The position numbers and the translations under genes are program-made. A stretch of 40,855 nt of DNA, taken from M55B144 sp964550615 (GTDB lineage Bacteria > Bipolaricaulota > Bipolaricaulia > UBA7950 > UBA9294). Under the pieces are notes generated by a model that saw only the letters and a program-made list of their open reading frames with translations, did not search any database and had not been told where the DNA came from. The stretch spans positions 1 through 40,855 of the forward strand of contig CAZKAB010000014.1 of assembly GCA_964550615.1 (NCBI GenBank), read 5' to 3'. Each line of letters begins with the position of its first letter. Position 1 is the first letter of the stretch. This document shows positions 1 through 8,244 of this stretch, in pieces.

Positions 1-42
1 GAGGACGAATTTCACAAGCTCCTTGCGGACGAAGCACGATGA
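1..42 (+). CDS. 3' end of an unidentified upstream gene
   Basis: Frame 1 is open from the window edge and encodes 13 residues (EDEFHKLLADEAR) before a TGA at 40-42. That stop overlaps the rlmN start codon as ATGA, the usual sign of translational coupling in this genome. The fragment is too short to name. Confidence 0.6.
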   Translation, partial: EDEFHKLLADEAR

Positions 43-1109
43 GCGAGCGAACTCTCTACGATCTCGAACAAGGCGAATTGGGCGCATTCGTTGCCGGCCT
101 TGGCGAGCCGCCGTTTCGCGTCCGTCAGATTTGGCAGTCTGCGTACAAGGACCTTGCCCCGACGTATGCAGAGTTCACTACTCTATCGAAGCCGCTGCGC
201 GCCCTCCTTAGCGAGCGCTTGCCGCTTGATCCGTTGACAATAGTCGATTCGATAACAAGCCGTGACAGCCGCACCGAGAAGTGCCTGTTCCGGCTCGCCG
301 ACGCCGAGACGATCGAGGCGGTTCTGATGCTATACGACGAGCGGCGCACGGTATGTGTTTCAACCCAGGCTGGCTGCGCAATCGGCTGTGCCTTCTGCGC
401 CACCGGCAAGAGCGGTTTCACGCGCAATCTCACCGCCGGCGAGATCGCCGCACAGGTGCTCCACTTCGCACGCGTGCTCGCCGCGCGCGACGAACGAGTC
501 ACAAACGTCGTCTACATGGGGATGGGCGAGCCATTCCTAAACTACGACGAGACAATGAAGTCGATCCGCATCTTGAACGATCAAGACGGATTCTCCCTTG
601 GCGCCCGCAGTTTCACCGTTTCCACTGTTGGCATAATCCCGGGGATCGAGCGGTTCACACAAGAGAACCTGCAGGTGAACCTGGCGATATCGCTCCACGC
701 AGGCGATAACGATCTTCGCACACGCCTCGTGCCGGCCAACGCCAGTTATCCTCTGAAGCCGTTGATCGACGCCTGCCGCGCTTACATCGAGCGCACGCAC
801 CGGCGGGTGACGTTTGAGGTGGCGTTGATCGACGGGGTGAATGATGACATTCCAGCGGCGCGCACGATCGCGCGGTTACTGTCCGGGCTCTTATGCCACG
901 TTAACCTGATTCCGCTCAATCCCGTCCCCGGTTCCAGCTTTCGCCCCAGTTCACGGGAACGGGTGGACGCATTCGCGCAGGAACTGCGTCATGCGGGGAT
1001 CAATGCGACTGTGCGTATGGGAAGGGGAGTAAAGATCCGCGCCGGATGCGGACAATTACGAAGCCTCGCGGAAAGGCAGCAGGGTCAGTCGGAGAGAAGC
1101 CCGCGATAG
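39..1109 (+). CDS. rlmN: 23S rRNA (adenine-C2)-methyltransferase RlmN
   Basis: RlmN is a cytosolic radical-SAM enzyme that methylates C2 of A2503 in 23S rRNA (and A37 of some tRNAs). The 356-aa product has the family length. It carries the CxxxCxxC iron-sulfur motif (Cys113, Cys117, Cys120), the preceding conserved Cys106 in a CVSTQ context, and the C-terminal methyl-carrier cysteine (about Cys337, in RAGCGQLRS). Its ATG overlaps the stop of the upstream gene by four bases, so it is probably distal in an operon. Its 3' end overlaps the converging sigma-factor gene by 25 bp. The paralogue Cfr is possible in principle, but the chromosomal housekeeping context favours RlmN. Confidence 0.95.
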   Translation: MSERTLYDLEQGELGAFVAGLGEPPFRVRQIWQSAYKDLAPTYAEFTTLSKPLRALLSERLPLDPLTIVDSITSRDSRTEKCLFRLADAETIEAVLMLYDERRTVCVSTQAGCAIGCAFCATGKSGFTRNLTAGEIAAQVLHFARVLAARDERVTNVVYMGMGEPFLNYDETMKSIRILNDQDGFSLGARSFTVSTVGIIPGIERFTQENLQVNLAISLHAGDNDLRTRLVPANASYPLKPLIDACRAYIERTHRRVTFEVALIDGVNDDIPAARTIARLLSGLLCHVNLIPLNPVPGSSFRPSSRERVDAFAQELRHAGINATVRMGRGVKIRAGCGQLRSLAERQQGQSERSPR

Positions 1110-1966
1110 AAGTCGAGGGCGCGCTCGCCCCAGGTCTCGCTGACGCGGCTCAGCCCTTGCTTTACGAGTTGGCGCGCTCGTTCGCGGCTTATTTCCATGA
1201 TCTTTCCCACATCGGCGAGGTTGTGCGGATAGCCGTCTTCCACTCCGTAATGAAGCCGCAACGCAAACGCCTGCCGCGCGGGCAGCGTGTCGAGCACGTG
1301 CTCTAACTCGTCATGGAACAGGAGGCGAAGCGCCTCTCTCTCCGGCGATAGCGCCGCCTCGTCTTCGAGGAAATCCTCCAGCGTTTCATCGCTCTCCGTG
1401 CTCATGACACGGTCGAGGGACGTGATCTCCTGCACCTGCTTTTCGATTCTGCGCAGTCGATCGACGGACATCCCCAGTGCCTCAGTGATCTCCTCGTCGC
1501 TCGTAGTCCCCTCGCGATCGAGGGCGCGCATCTGTTCCAATCGGCGCACGGCGCGGAACAGGTAGTCGGGGATGCGGATCAGGCGTGAAAAATCGGTGAT
1601 CGCGCTCAGAATCGAGCGTCTGATCCACCACGACGCGTATGTCCCAAGACGGTAGCCACGCTCAACGTCGAACCGGTCGACCGCCTCGATCAGCCCGATA
1701 TTTCCTTCCTGAATCAAATCGAGCAGCGGCAGGCCGGCGTCGAGGTACTCGTTGGCTATCTTTACCACCAGCCGTAGGTTGGAAGTTATCAATCGCTCCC
1801 TTGCCCCATCGGCGCCGTTCTTCATAGCGACGGCAACCTTGCTTTCCTCGTCCGGGGACAGGATGGGGAACCGCGAGATCTCGCGGAAGTAGACCTTGAG
1901 GATATCCACCGCGTCGGTCGCTTGCGGTCGATTCTCTCTTCGTTTCTGGTCGGTTGATCTGGGCAT
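1085..1966 (-). CDS. RNA polymerase sigma-70 family factor (RpoD/RpoS-like)
   Basis: This 293-aa protein has sigma regions 1.2, 2, 3 and 4 in order: a DILKVYFREISRFP start, region 2 with NLRLVVKIA, DLIQEGNIGL and TYASWWIRRSI, and a C-terminal helix-turn-helix with ISRERARQL. It directs core RNA polymerase to promoters. With no long region 1.1 it is either a small primary factor or a group 2 factor; the sequence alone does not decide. I start it at 1966, not at the in-frame ATG at 1984, because a GGAGGAG ribosome site lies at about 1975-1981, inside the longer version. It begins about 30 bp after pus10 and is probably transcribed with lhr and pus10. Confidence 0.9.
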   Translation of the reverse strand: MPRSTDQKRRENRPQATDAVDILKVYFREISRFPILSPDEESKVAVAMKNGADGARERLITSNLRLVVKIANEYLDAGLPLLDLIQEGNIGLIEAVDRFDVERGYRLGTYASWWIRRSILSAITDFSRLIRIPDYLFRAVRRLEQMRALDREGTTSDEEITEALGMSVDRLRRIEKQVQEITSLDRVMSTESDETLEDFLEDEAALSPEREALRLLFHDELEHVLDTLPARQAFALRLHYGVEDGYPHNLADVGKIMEISRERARQLVKQGLSRVSETWGERALDFYRGLLSD

Positions 1967-1995
1967 ATGGAACGACTCCTCCAATGGAGAAAACT

Positions 1996-3276
1996 TTACG
2001 CTACGCCGGGGTCGATCTTCAAATCGGCAACATCGGGAAACGAGTCGGCGGCGACGTCAACTACGTCAAGCTCCGCGACCACAGCGGGCACGCCAAGTTG
2101 TCCGCTCAGGCTGGGGACGGTCCTCCCGGCGTCGCCGGAGACGAGTTCTTTCACGTAGAGGCCTCCCTCGGTGTGCAGAACCAGTTCGGCCTTCTGCGAG
2201 GAGAGCCAAGTGGCTTCCGCATCGATCAGACGACGCGAGCGCACAATATCGGCGCGACGATGCGCCACCCGCCTCGGAGTTCGTTGTTCGATTACGCCTA
2301 CGAGCGATGCCACGACATCAGCCAACGCTTGCCGCTCCACCGCATCGGAGAACGAAACCATCGCACGGTACGTCTTTTCGGCATGCGTCTCCTTTACCAG
2401 AGCCACCGTCTCACGCGCCACAAACCGGAGCGGACCCACTTCTACCTTCCCCGCCGAAGCAGCGTTCGTCGCTTCAGCCAACGCGGTCGGGTCTATTTGG
2501 CGTTTCTTGGGGGAGACGATCTCCAGCACGAACGGTCGGCCGCTTCCCAACATACGCGCGTCGATATCCTCACGACCGGCTCCATGCAAGTGCGCTTCGG
2601 TTCCGTCGGCGCCGGCAAGGAACAGCGGAGCTATCAGTTCCTCTACGGACTCCGGATACTGCTTGCCGGTGAACGAGCATTGCTCACATCCGGCTCCCCC
2701 GCATTTGCGGCACGGCCACCGCGTTTGCGGGATCCCGCGCACGAGTTTTCGATAGCGTCCGTACATGTAGAGAGAGAGAATGCTTACGCCGATCTCGTCT
2801 CGTTCCGGATCGATGATAAACGACAAATGCGGATGCGTCAGGTCGACCGTGCCGTGACCGGCAAGCGCTTCGAACGCCTTTCCCACTTCGCGATTGAACG
2901 CATGCTTAAGCGGTTCGGCGGTTTCGGTCTTGAATCGTTCCGAGAAGAGCTTCTCCGCCTGTTTCAGGCGCGGCGTGAGGCGGACGCCGAACAGATAGCT
3001 GTCGAATTCTATTCCTTCCGCCAGCGTGAGGGCTCTCTGAGCCCAATCATCGACCCGATCGAACAGGCCGTCGCACACCCAGCACGTGCCGGGCTTCCCG
3101 CTGGTGCCTTGCATTGCGAGGATAGTGCGCAGCGCCTGCCCGCGTTCGGCATTTGCAAATCCATGCCCCAGGCGCGCGAACGCGCGGCCGAGGCATTCAT
3201 CGCAAATCGGGCCTGCCCGTAGAATCGCCCCCGCAGTGGTGAGAATCGTCTCAACTCTCGTGCGATCCTCGCTCAT
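1996..3276 (-). CDS. pus10: tRNA pseudouridine synthase Pus10 (archaeal/eukaryal type)
   Basis: Pus10 makes pseudouridine 54 and/or 55 in the tRNA T-loop. The 426-aa product has the family layout: an N-terminal zinc module with CDEC (Cys25/28) and CWVC (Cys65/68), a second cysteine cluster CRKCGGAGCEQC (189-200), a catalytic-Asp motif GREDIDARMLG (near residues 234-244), and the C-terminal GLYVKELVSGDAGRT block. The start at 3276 is set by ATGA overlap with the lhr stop and by GGAGGT just upstream; a longer reading frame runs back inside lhr. Bacteria normally use TruB for position 55, so this gene is unexpected. Its placement after lhr suggests an operon, not contamination. Confidence 0.88.
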   Translation of the reverse strand: MSEDRTRVETILTTAGAILRAGPICDECLGRAFARLGHGFANAERGQALRTILAMQGTSGKPGTCWVCDGLFDRVDDWAQRALTLAEGIEFDSYLFGVRLTPRLKQAEKLFSERFKTETAEPLKHAFNREVGKAFEALAGHGTVDLTHPHLSFIIDPERDEIGVSILSLYMYGRYRKLVRGIPQTRWPCRKCGGAGCEQCSFTGKQYPESVEELIAPLFLAGADGTEAHLHGAGREDIDARMLGSGRPFVLEIVSPKKRQIDPTALAEATNAASAGKVEVGPLRFVARETVALVKETHAEKTYRAMVSFSDAVERQALADVVASLVGVIEQRTPRRVAHRRADIVRSRRLIDAEATWLSSQKAELVLHTEGGLYVKELVSGDAGRTVPSLSGQLGVPAVVAELDVVDVAADSFPDVADLKIDPGVA

Positions 3277-6200
3277 GCGCCACCTCCAGCATCGAACCCG
3301 CGGTAGTAGATCATGTGAAGATCTTCGCACACAAAGCCGATAGCTTCCAGATCCTCTCTTGCCGCCGATTCGCTCGCCGGCCCGTCGTCCCATTCACGAA
3401 TCCTGATTGAGCGCTGTTTGCTCTCTCGCTCGACAAGGCGTGGCAGTAGAGAAACGGCCGCACGCCGATCCCGCTCCGACAGCTCGGCAAGCGACGTAAT
3501 CCGCTCGCCGCGGTTCTCAATCGCCATCACCGGCACCCCTCCTCGGAGAATAAGGTAGTTCCCGGCGCGGCGAGCCAACGGGAACGGTTCGCCTGCGGAC
3601 GAAGTCAACGAAAACAAGCCTGCAGCCCCGTACGCGTTCGCCGGATCGCAGGCATTGATGAGCATCATCTCAATTGCCGGAGTGTGTTGAGCCAGTCGCT
3701 CCATCGACCCCCTTTCCGCAAACTGCACACCCGAAACGTGATCGACGAACAGCCCCCTCTCGAGCGAACCTTGCCACTCCCATCGATTGAGAAGCGGGTA
3801 GAGATTCGCCCAGGTTGTCGTGGTTTGCTCCATCGAGATCATCTCACGGGCGAGGATGCCGTAGCGCGCAAGAAGCCGCTTTGCCGCCGGCTCGAATCTC
3901 GTCGCGGAGGAGTCGGCTTCTGGCGTTGCGCTGAACGTCGACCATCGTCCGGCCGCCGTCCATCCATTCGACCCGCGATGGCGCGACCGCCACAGTTCGG
4001 CTCGCGGCTTGCCCGCCCATACCGGATCGAGGGAGTCGTTCGTTAGTCTTCCCGTCCATAACAGCTTCCACAGCGCGTCCGCCGCTTGCGAGGGCACGAT
4101 ACCGAGGGCGGCCGCGATCTCGTGCAAGAATCGCGCCCCGTGTTGCGAGAGATATGCCGCAATGTCGTTTGAAACGGGATCTTGGGTCTCGATGTGCGGA
4201 GGCGAGTACTCGAGGAATGCGCGCTCGCAGTCGCGTGGAGAGAACGCAATCCGTCGTCCTCCTTCTGCGCGTCCGATTCCGCGCCAAGTGAACTCACCCG
4301 TTCGCAGGAGCTGTTCCAGAAGTGCGGCGCGGTAGTCCGAGACGCGCTCCCCAAGCACGCGCGGCCACACGTTTACTGGGAGATAGCACCAAGAAAGCTG
4401 CGATAGGACTTCCCGCAGGCCGTCGACCCCCACAAGACCACCTTGGTGGTCGCCTTGGCGCCCGCCCAAGTGTTGGTGGGCGGCGAGGAAAGAAGCGAAT
4501 GTCGGAGCAGAAACCGCCTCGCGCCGCCTGCGCGATCTGGCGATCGTGCGTCGTCTGAGCGTGCTTGCCACTAAACGATCGCATATTCGCGTGCTGCTGT
4601 CGGCATCAACGACCGTTATCGGGTCGATTGAGGCGAGCACTTGAGAGAACATGCCGGGCTCGATCGCGTATCGCGCTCGTAGTTCATCGCGGTCGACGAC
4701 CGCGTGCGCGGCGAGGTAGCGGGCAATCATGTATTCCAAATCCTGCACAGTCCTATTTTCGTAGCGCGCAGCATCATCGGCAACCGCCATCCGTAGCGGT
4801 GTGTCCGCCCCCGCCACATTCACTTCGACGATCCTCCCGTCTTGTAGCAGGTCTGGTAGCGCGGCCAGTGCTTCCGGTTCGCATCTCTCTGCGATCTCCT
4901 GCCGCGTCAGGTCTCCGATTCGTCGCATCAATTCAACAAGCTCGGTGCCGTCACGCGCCCGCTCGGAGATGCCCTGCAGTTGCTCCTCTGTCTGTCGCAC
5001 CACTTCAGGGGAGAACAGGTCTGCCCGCGCCCGCGCGCCGACAAGGCCTTCCACCGTGGCGCGATCGACGTTGCTCCCCGCAGGTAGCAGCTTGGGTTCA
5101 TCCCACTCGTACATATAGCGGGCAACGAAATCGAAGGTTAACGAGGCCGCAAAAGGCGACGGAGTCTGTCCGCGTCGCAAGGCGAAGCGTGCCTGCCCCG
5201 ATCGCACCTCGCGCAGGAATTCCCCGAGTTCGTGTATCGGGAGCCGGTCTTCCATCACTTCGCGATATGTTTCAACGACTATCGGGAACGACGGAAATGC
5301 ACGCGCCAGCGCCAGTAGGTCGCGAGCTCGCAGTCGTTGGAGCCACAGCGGCGTACGCCTCCCCGGACGAAGTCTTGGCAACAACAGCGCGCGCGCCGCG
5401 TTCTGCCGGAAGGACATGCCGAACAGCGGCGAACGTTCGACCTCCTCGAGAATCAGCGACTCAACCTCGGTATCGGCGAGCGATTGCAGCAGGGAGACCG
5501 CGCGATCGACGGACAGATCTCCCAGTTTCAGTATGATTCCGCTGTCCGAATGGACGCTGGCCGGCAGCGGTTCGCCATTGCGTCTGAGAAGCGCGGAGAG
5601 CGCGAGGAGAAGGGCATGGTGAAATGCCCGTCCGAACGGTGAAAGGATCGCCAATCGTGCCTCACCCAAGTCATCCTTGAACGCATCGAGCAAAATCACA
5701 CGATCGTTCGGGATCACGTCTCCCCGTCGGCGTTGGTCTTCAAGATACCCGCTTAGATTCTGCGCAGCCGCTTCATCGAGCGAACACTCGTCTTCCAACC
5801 AGTGCACGAACCCAGGTTCGTCCAATCTGCATTCGCATTCACGCAAGAATGCGCCGTATCGCCGGCCGAACTCGACATCGCGGCCGAGCCCCTCGCCACG
5901 CCAGAACGGCATCTGTCCGGTCCTCTCCTGTGAGGGAGCAACGACTACACGATCGGAGCCGATGTCCACGATTCGCCATCGGCCAGTGCCGAGCAAGATG
6001 GTCTCTCCTGTCCGACGTTCGTAGATGAATTCTTCATCCAGCTCACCGAGGCGCGTCTTACCGTCTTCGAGCACAACCGCGAACTGCCCCGTATCGGGAA
6101 TGGCCCCGCCATTCACAATCGCCACGTGTCGCGTGCCCGGGAGCGGGTAGAGCTTGTTGTTCAGTCGATCCCATGAGATGCGAGGACGCGTATTGCGAAC

Positions 6201-7622
6201 GGCTTCGTTTGTGTATGCTCCGGACAGCATTTCAATCACCGACACGAAGAGATCGCGGGACAGCGCGTGATATGGAGTCGCGCGGCGGATGACGTGATAT
6301 AGCCCGTCCACATCGCGTTCCGCCACCGCCACCATCGCCGCAATCTGTTGAGCGAGGACATCGAGCGGATAGCGCGGAATGCGAACCGCTGAGATTTTGC
6401 CCGCTCGCATCGCACGGACCAGCGCCGCCGTCTCCGCCAGATCCTCGCGTGTCTTGGGAAGGAGCACGCCCTTGCTCACAGCGTGATACACGTGTCCGGC
6501 GCGTCCAACTCTCTGAAGCGCCCGCGCCACCGAGTGCGGCGACTCGACCTGGCAGACAAGGTCGATGTTGCCCATGTCTATTCCCAACTCCAGCGACCCG
6601 GTGGCGACCAGCGCCGGAAGCCTTCCTGCTTTCAGGTCCTGCTCGATCTCTTGCCGCTGTTCCTTGGAGACGCTGCCGTGATGCGCGCTTACGAGTCTGT
6701 ATCCGGCACGCTTGTTCATCTCCGATGCGATCCTCTCGACGCTGCGCCTGTTGTTGGCAAAGATCAAGGTGGAGCGATGCGCGGCGACGAGATCGAGGAG
6801 ACGATCGTATATTGCCGGCCAGATCGACGGCCCACCGTCTCCATCACGTGGCAAGTCGCGCATGTCCGCGACCGGGCTCTGAACGCTAACATCCATCCCT
6901 TTCCTCATTCCCGTGTCGACGATCGTCACCGGGCGGGCGACTCCTGCGCCGTCATATCCGCCGAGGAACCGCGCCACGGCATCGAGAGGCTTCTGGGTGG
7001 CCGACAGGCCGATGCGCGTAATCGGGCCATGCGAGAGCTCTTCCAGTCGCTCTAGGAGAAGCGAAAGGAAACTTCCGCGCTTGCTTGTGCAAACGGCGTG
7101 GATCTCATCGACGATTACGTACCGAACCGAGCGCAGCATCTCTCGCGCCCGCGGCGAGGTGAGGATCAAGTTGAGGGATTCGGGAGTGGTTATCAGAATG
7201 TGCGGTGGATGGCGCACCATCTTCTGCCTATCGGCGGCGCTCGTGTCACCGGTGCGCACACCCACGTTCACCTCCGGCAGCGCGATCCCCAATCCGCCTG
7301 CCGCCGCGCGAATCCCTGAAAGCGGGATGGCGAGGTTTCGCTCTACGTCCGCCGCCAATGCCTTCAAAGGGGAGAGGTAGAGAATTTCCACGCCCGGCAC
7401 GCTCTTGCCTCCTGCCTGTCGCTCGATCAGGTCATTGATCGCGAACAAGAAGGCGGCCAACGTCTTCCCCGAACCGGTTGGGGCGAGGATGAGAGTGTTC
7501 TCGCCGCGCGAGATCGGCGGCCATCCTTGCGCCTGCGGTGGAGTGGGCGCATTGAAACTCTCGCCAAACCACCGCCGCACCGCCGGATGGAACATGGACA
7601 GCGCCTGTGGACTCTCTTTCAT
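3273..7622 (-). CDS. lhr: Lhr-family large ATP-dependent helicase
   Basis: This 1449-aa superfamily 2 helicase is close in length to the long bacterial Lhr proteins (about 1500 aa), which unwind DNA or RNA:DNA hybrids. Visible motifs are APTGSGKT (47-54), TTPESL, DEIH (172-175), GLSAT, and QRVGRAGH in the second RecA domain, followed by the winged-helix and beta-barrel Lhr core and a long C-terminal half. It is first of three same-strand genes and overlaps pus10 by four bases. GGAG lies about 10 nt before the ATG. I see no convincing promoter in the 60 bp upstream. The antisense open frames across it are shadows. Confidence 0.93.
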   Translation of the reverse strand: MKESPQALSMFHPAVRRWFGESFNAPTPPQAQGWPPISRGENTLILAPTGSGKTLAAFLFAINDLIERQAGGKSVPGVEILYLSPLKALAADVERNLAIPLSGIRAAAGGLGIALPEVNVGVRTGDTSAADRQKMVRHPPHILITTPESLNLILTSPRAREMLRSVRYVIVDEIHAVCTSKRGSFLSLLLERLEELSHGPITRIGLSATQKPLDAVARFLGGYDGAGVARPVTIVDTGMRKGMDVSVQSPVADMRDLPRDGDGGPSIWPAIYDRLLDLVAAHRSTLIFANNRRSVERIASEMNKRAGYRLVSAHHGSVSKEQRQEIEQDLKAGRLPALVATGSLELGIDMGNIDLVCQVESPHSVARALQRVGRAGHVYHAVSKGVLLPKTREDLAETAALVRAMRAGKISAVRIPRYPLDVLAQQIAAMVAVAERDVDGLYHVIRRATPYHALSRDLFVSVIEMLSGAYTNEAVRNTRPRISWDRLNNKLYPLPGTRHVAIVNGGAIPDTGQFAVVLEDGKTRLGELDEEFIYERRTGETILLGTGRWRIVDIGSDRVVVAPSQERTGQMPFWRGEGLGRDVEFGRRYGAFLRECECRLDEPGFVHWLEDECSLDEAAAQNLSGYLEDQRRRGDVIPNDRVILLDAFKDDLGEARLAILSPFGRAFHHALLLALSALLRRNGEPLPASVHSDSGIILKLGDLSVDRAVSLLQSLADTEVESLILEEVERSPLFGMSFRQNAARALLLPRLRPGRRTPLWLQRLRARDLLALARAFPSFPIVVETYREVMEDRLPIHELGEFLREVRSGQARFALRRGQTPSPFAASLTFDFVARYMYEWDEPKLLPAGSNVDRATVEGLVGARARADLFSPEVVRQTEEQLQGISERARDGTELVELMRRIGDLTRQEIAERCEPEALAALPDLLQDGRIVEVNVAGADTPLRMAVADDAARYENRTVQDLEYMIARYLAAHAVVDRDELRARYAIEPGMFSQVLASIDPITVVDADSSTRICDRLVASTLRRRTIARSRRRREAVSAPTFASFLAAHQHLGGRQGDHQGGLVGVDGLREVLSQLSWCYLPVNVWPRVLGERVSDYRAALLEQLLRTGEFTWRGIGRAEGGRRIAFSPRDCERAFLEYSPPHIETQDPVSNDIAAYLSQHGARFLHEIAAALGIVPSQAADALWKLLWTGRLTNDSLDPVWAGKPRAELWRSRHRGSNGWTAAGRWSTFSATPEADSSATRFEPAAKRLLARYGILAREMISMEQTTTTWANLYPLLNRWEWQGSLERGLFVDHVSGVQFAERGSMERLAQHTPAIEMMLINACDPANAYGAAGLFSLTSSAGEPFPLARRAGNYLILRGGVPVMAIENRGERITSLAELSERDRRAAVSLLPRLVERESKQRSIRIREWDDGPASESAAREDLEAIGFVCEDLHMIYYRGFDAGGGA

Positions 7623-7678
7623 GCCTCGTATTCTCCGGAAATAGAACGAGATATGCCAACCACACGCTCATGCGCTTG

Positions 7679-7707
7679 TTGACAAGCCGCCCTCTTTATG
7701 GTAGAAA
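7679..7707 (+). promoter_or_regulatory. Promoter of the cyclic-di-GMP riboswitch transcript
   Basis: TTGACA (7679-7684), a 17-nt spacer and TAGAAA (7702-7707) make a near-consensus sigma-70 promoter. The predicted start, about 7714, falls right at the beginning of the riboswitch aptamer. Confidence 0.8.
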
Positions 7708-7710
7708 TGG

Positions 7711-7800
7711 GTAACTCGATAATAGCAAACCTACGCGAAAGCTGGGGACGCAAAGCTACGGACCTAACGGGCAACCTATGGCCGCCGAGCCGCCGAAGGT
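7711..7800 (+). promoter_or_regulatory. Cyclic-di-GMP-I riboswitch (GEMM-I)
   Basis: The stretch carries the conserved GEMM-I blocks in order: GCAAACC, a GAAA tetraloop in GCGAAAGC, GGGACGCAAAGC, CCTAAC, TATGG and the closing GCCGCCGAGCCGCC. GAAA together with CCTAA and TATGG forms the known tetraloop and 11-nt receptor pair that docks the two helices of this aptamer. The RNA is read rightward from the promoter at 7679. Its expression platform and controlled gene fall in or just beyond the assembly gap at 7807. Confidence 0.9.
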
Positions 7801-7806
7801 GATTTT

Positions 7807-7906
7807 NNNNNNNNNNNNNNNNNNNNNNNNNNNNNNNNNNNNNNNNNNNNNNNNNNNNNNNNNNNNNNNNNNNNNNNNNNNNNNNNNNNNNNNNNNNNNN
7901 NNNNNN
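7807..7906. other. Assembly gap (100 Ns)
   Basis: There are exactly 100 undetermined bases, the usual placeholder for a scaffold join of unknown true length. A gene controlled by the riboswitch could be missing here, and order across the gap is only as good as the scaffolding. Confidence 0.98.
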
Positions 7907-7908
7907 GG

Positions 7909-8070
7909 GCATTCTTGTCTCGTTTCTCTCCGGGCAATCTCAAGCCACATCACCGTCACAGGGGCGAACGAAAAGAGATCAGGGGGTTGGTTTCTATCCC
8001 GCCAGAGCCGCAAGACCCTTACCTGCCGCCGGGCGAATCACAGCCGGCAGGCTTTGAGCAGAAAGGATGA
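7909..8070 (+). CDS. Possible 3' end of the gene lost in the gap
   Basis: One frame stays open for 53 codons from the gap edge to TGA at 8068-8070 and ends ...PPGESQPAGFEQKG. Two other frames are also open for a similar distance, so the coding call is weak. It is worth noting only because it lies between the riboswitch and a terminator, where a riboswitch-controlled gene should end. No family is recognised. Confidence 0.2.
   Translation, partial: AFLSRFSPGNLKPHHRHRGERKEIRGLVSIPPEPQDPYLPPGESQPAGFEQKG
8022..8051. repeat. Small inverted-repeat element, copy A
   Basis: CCTGCCG and CGGCAGG flank a core GCCGGGCGAATCA (8028-8040). The same 13-nt core followed by CAGCCGG recurs at 19762-19786, where different arms again flank it. 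Both copies are intergenic. Confidence 0.45.
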
Positions 8071-8082
8071 AATAATCAGGGC

Positions 8083-8133
8083 AAGCTACCTCCTTACCAA
8101 GCGGTCCTGCTAACCACTACACCTCCTTTTTGT
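8083..8133 (-). pseudogene. tRNA-Thr(GGT)-like 5' fragment
   Basis: On the minus strand a D-arm-like GTGTAGTGGTTAGCA is followed by an anticodon-loop-like TTGGTAA (anticodon GGT, Thr). The anticodon stem has mismatches, and no T-arm or acceptor 3' strand follows. If real it is a degraded or truncated tRNA gene, possibly a relic of an integration event near the assembly gap. Confidence 0.3.
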
Positions 8134-8140
8134 GCCGCCA

Positions 8141-8178
8141 CGGGCGAGTTCCGGAGAGCCGGGCTCGCCCGTTCTTAT
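8141..8178 (+). terminator. Rho-independent terminator
   Basis: CGGGCGAG (8141-8148) pairs perfectly with CTCGCCCG (8164-8171) and is followed by TTCTTATT. It would end rightward transcription from the riboswitch promoter before the permease gene, which has its own promoter. Confidence 0.65.
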
Positions 8179-8205
8179 TGGCGTAACAATGTCTGACATC
8201 CGCGC

Positions 8206-8235
8206 TTGCACGAGTGAATGCCGACGCGGTACGAT
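8206..8235 (+). promoter_or_regulatory. Promoter of the permease gene
   Basis: TTGCAC (8206-8211), an 18-nt spacer and TACGAT (8230-8235) are followed by the ATG at 8245 after only 9 nt. Transcription would begin about 2-3 nt before the start codon, giving an essentially leaderless message. Confidence 0.55.
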
Positions 8236-8244
8236 GGTCAAAAT

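Noticed and set aside
1954..3222. A 422-codon rightward open frame opposite pus10
   Set aside because: It is antisense to a gene with clear Pus10 motifs, and its translation shows no domain pattern. High GC makes long antisense frames common here.
4565..5536. A 323-codon rightward frame inside lhr
   Set aside because: It is antisense to the helicase, rich in Arg, Ser and Pro, and has no recognisable fold.
7778..8113. An open frame running across the N gap
   Set aside because: It exists only because Ns are read as open codons, and it starts inside the riboswitch.
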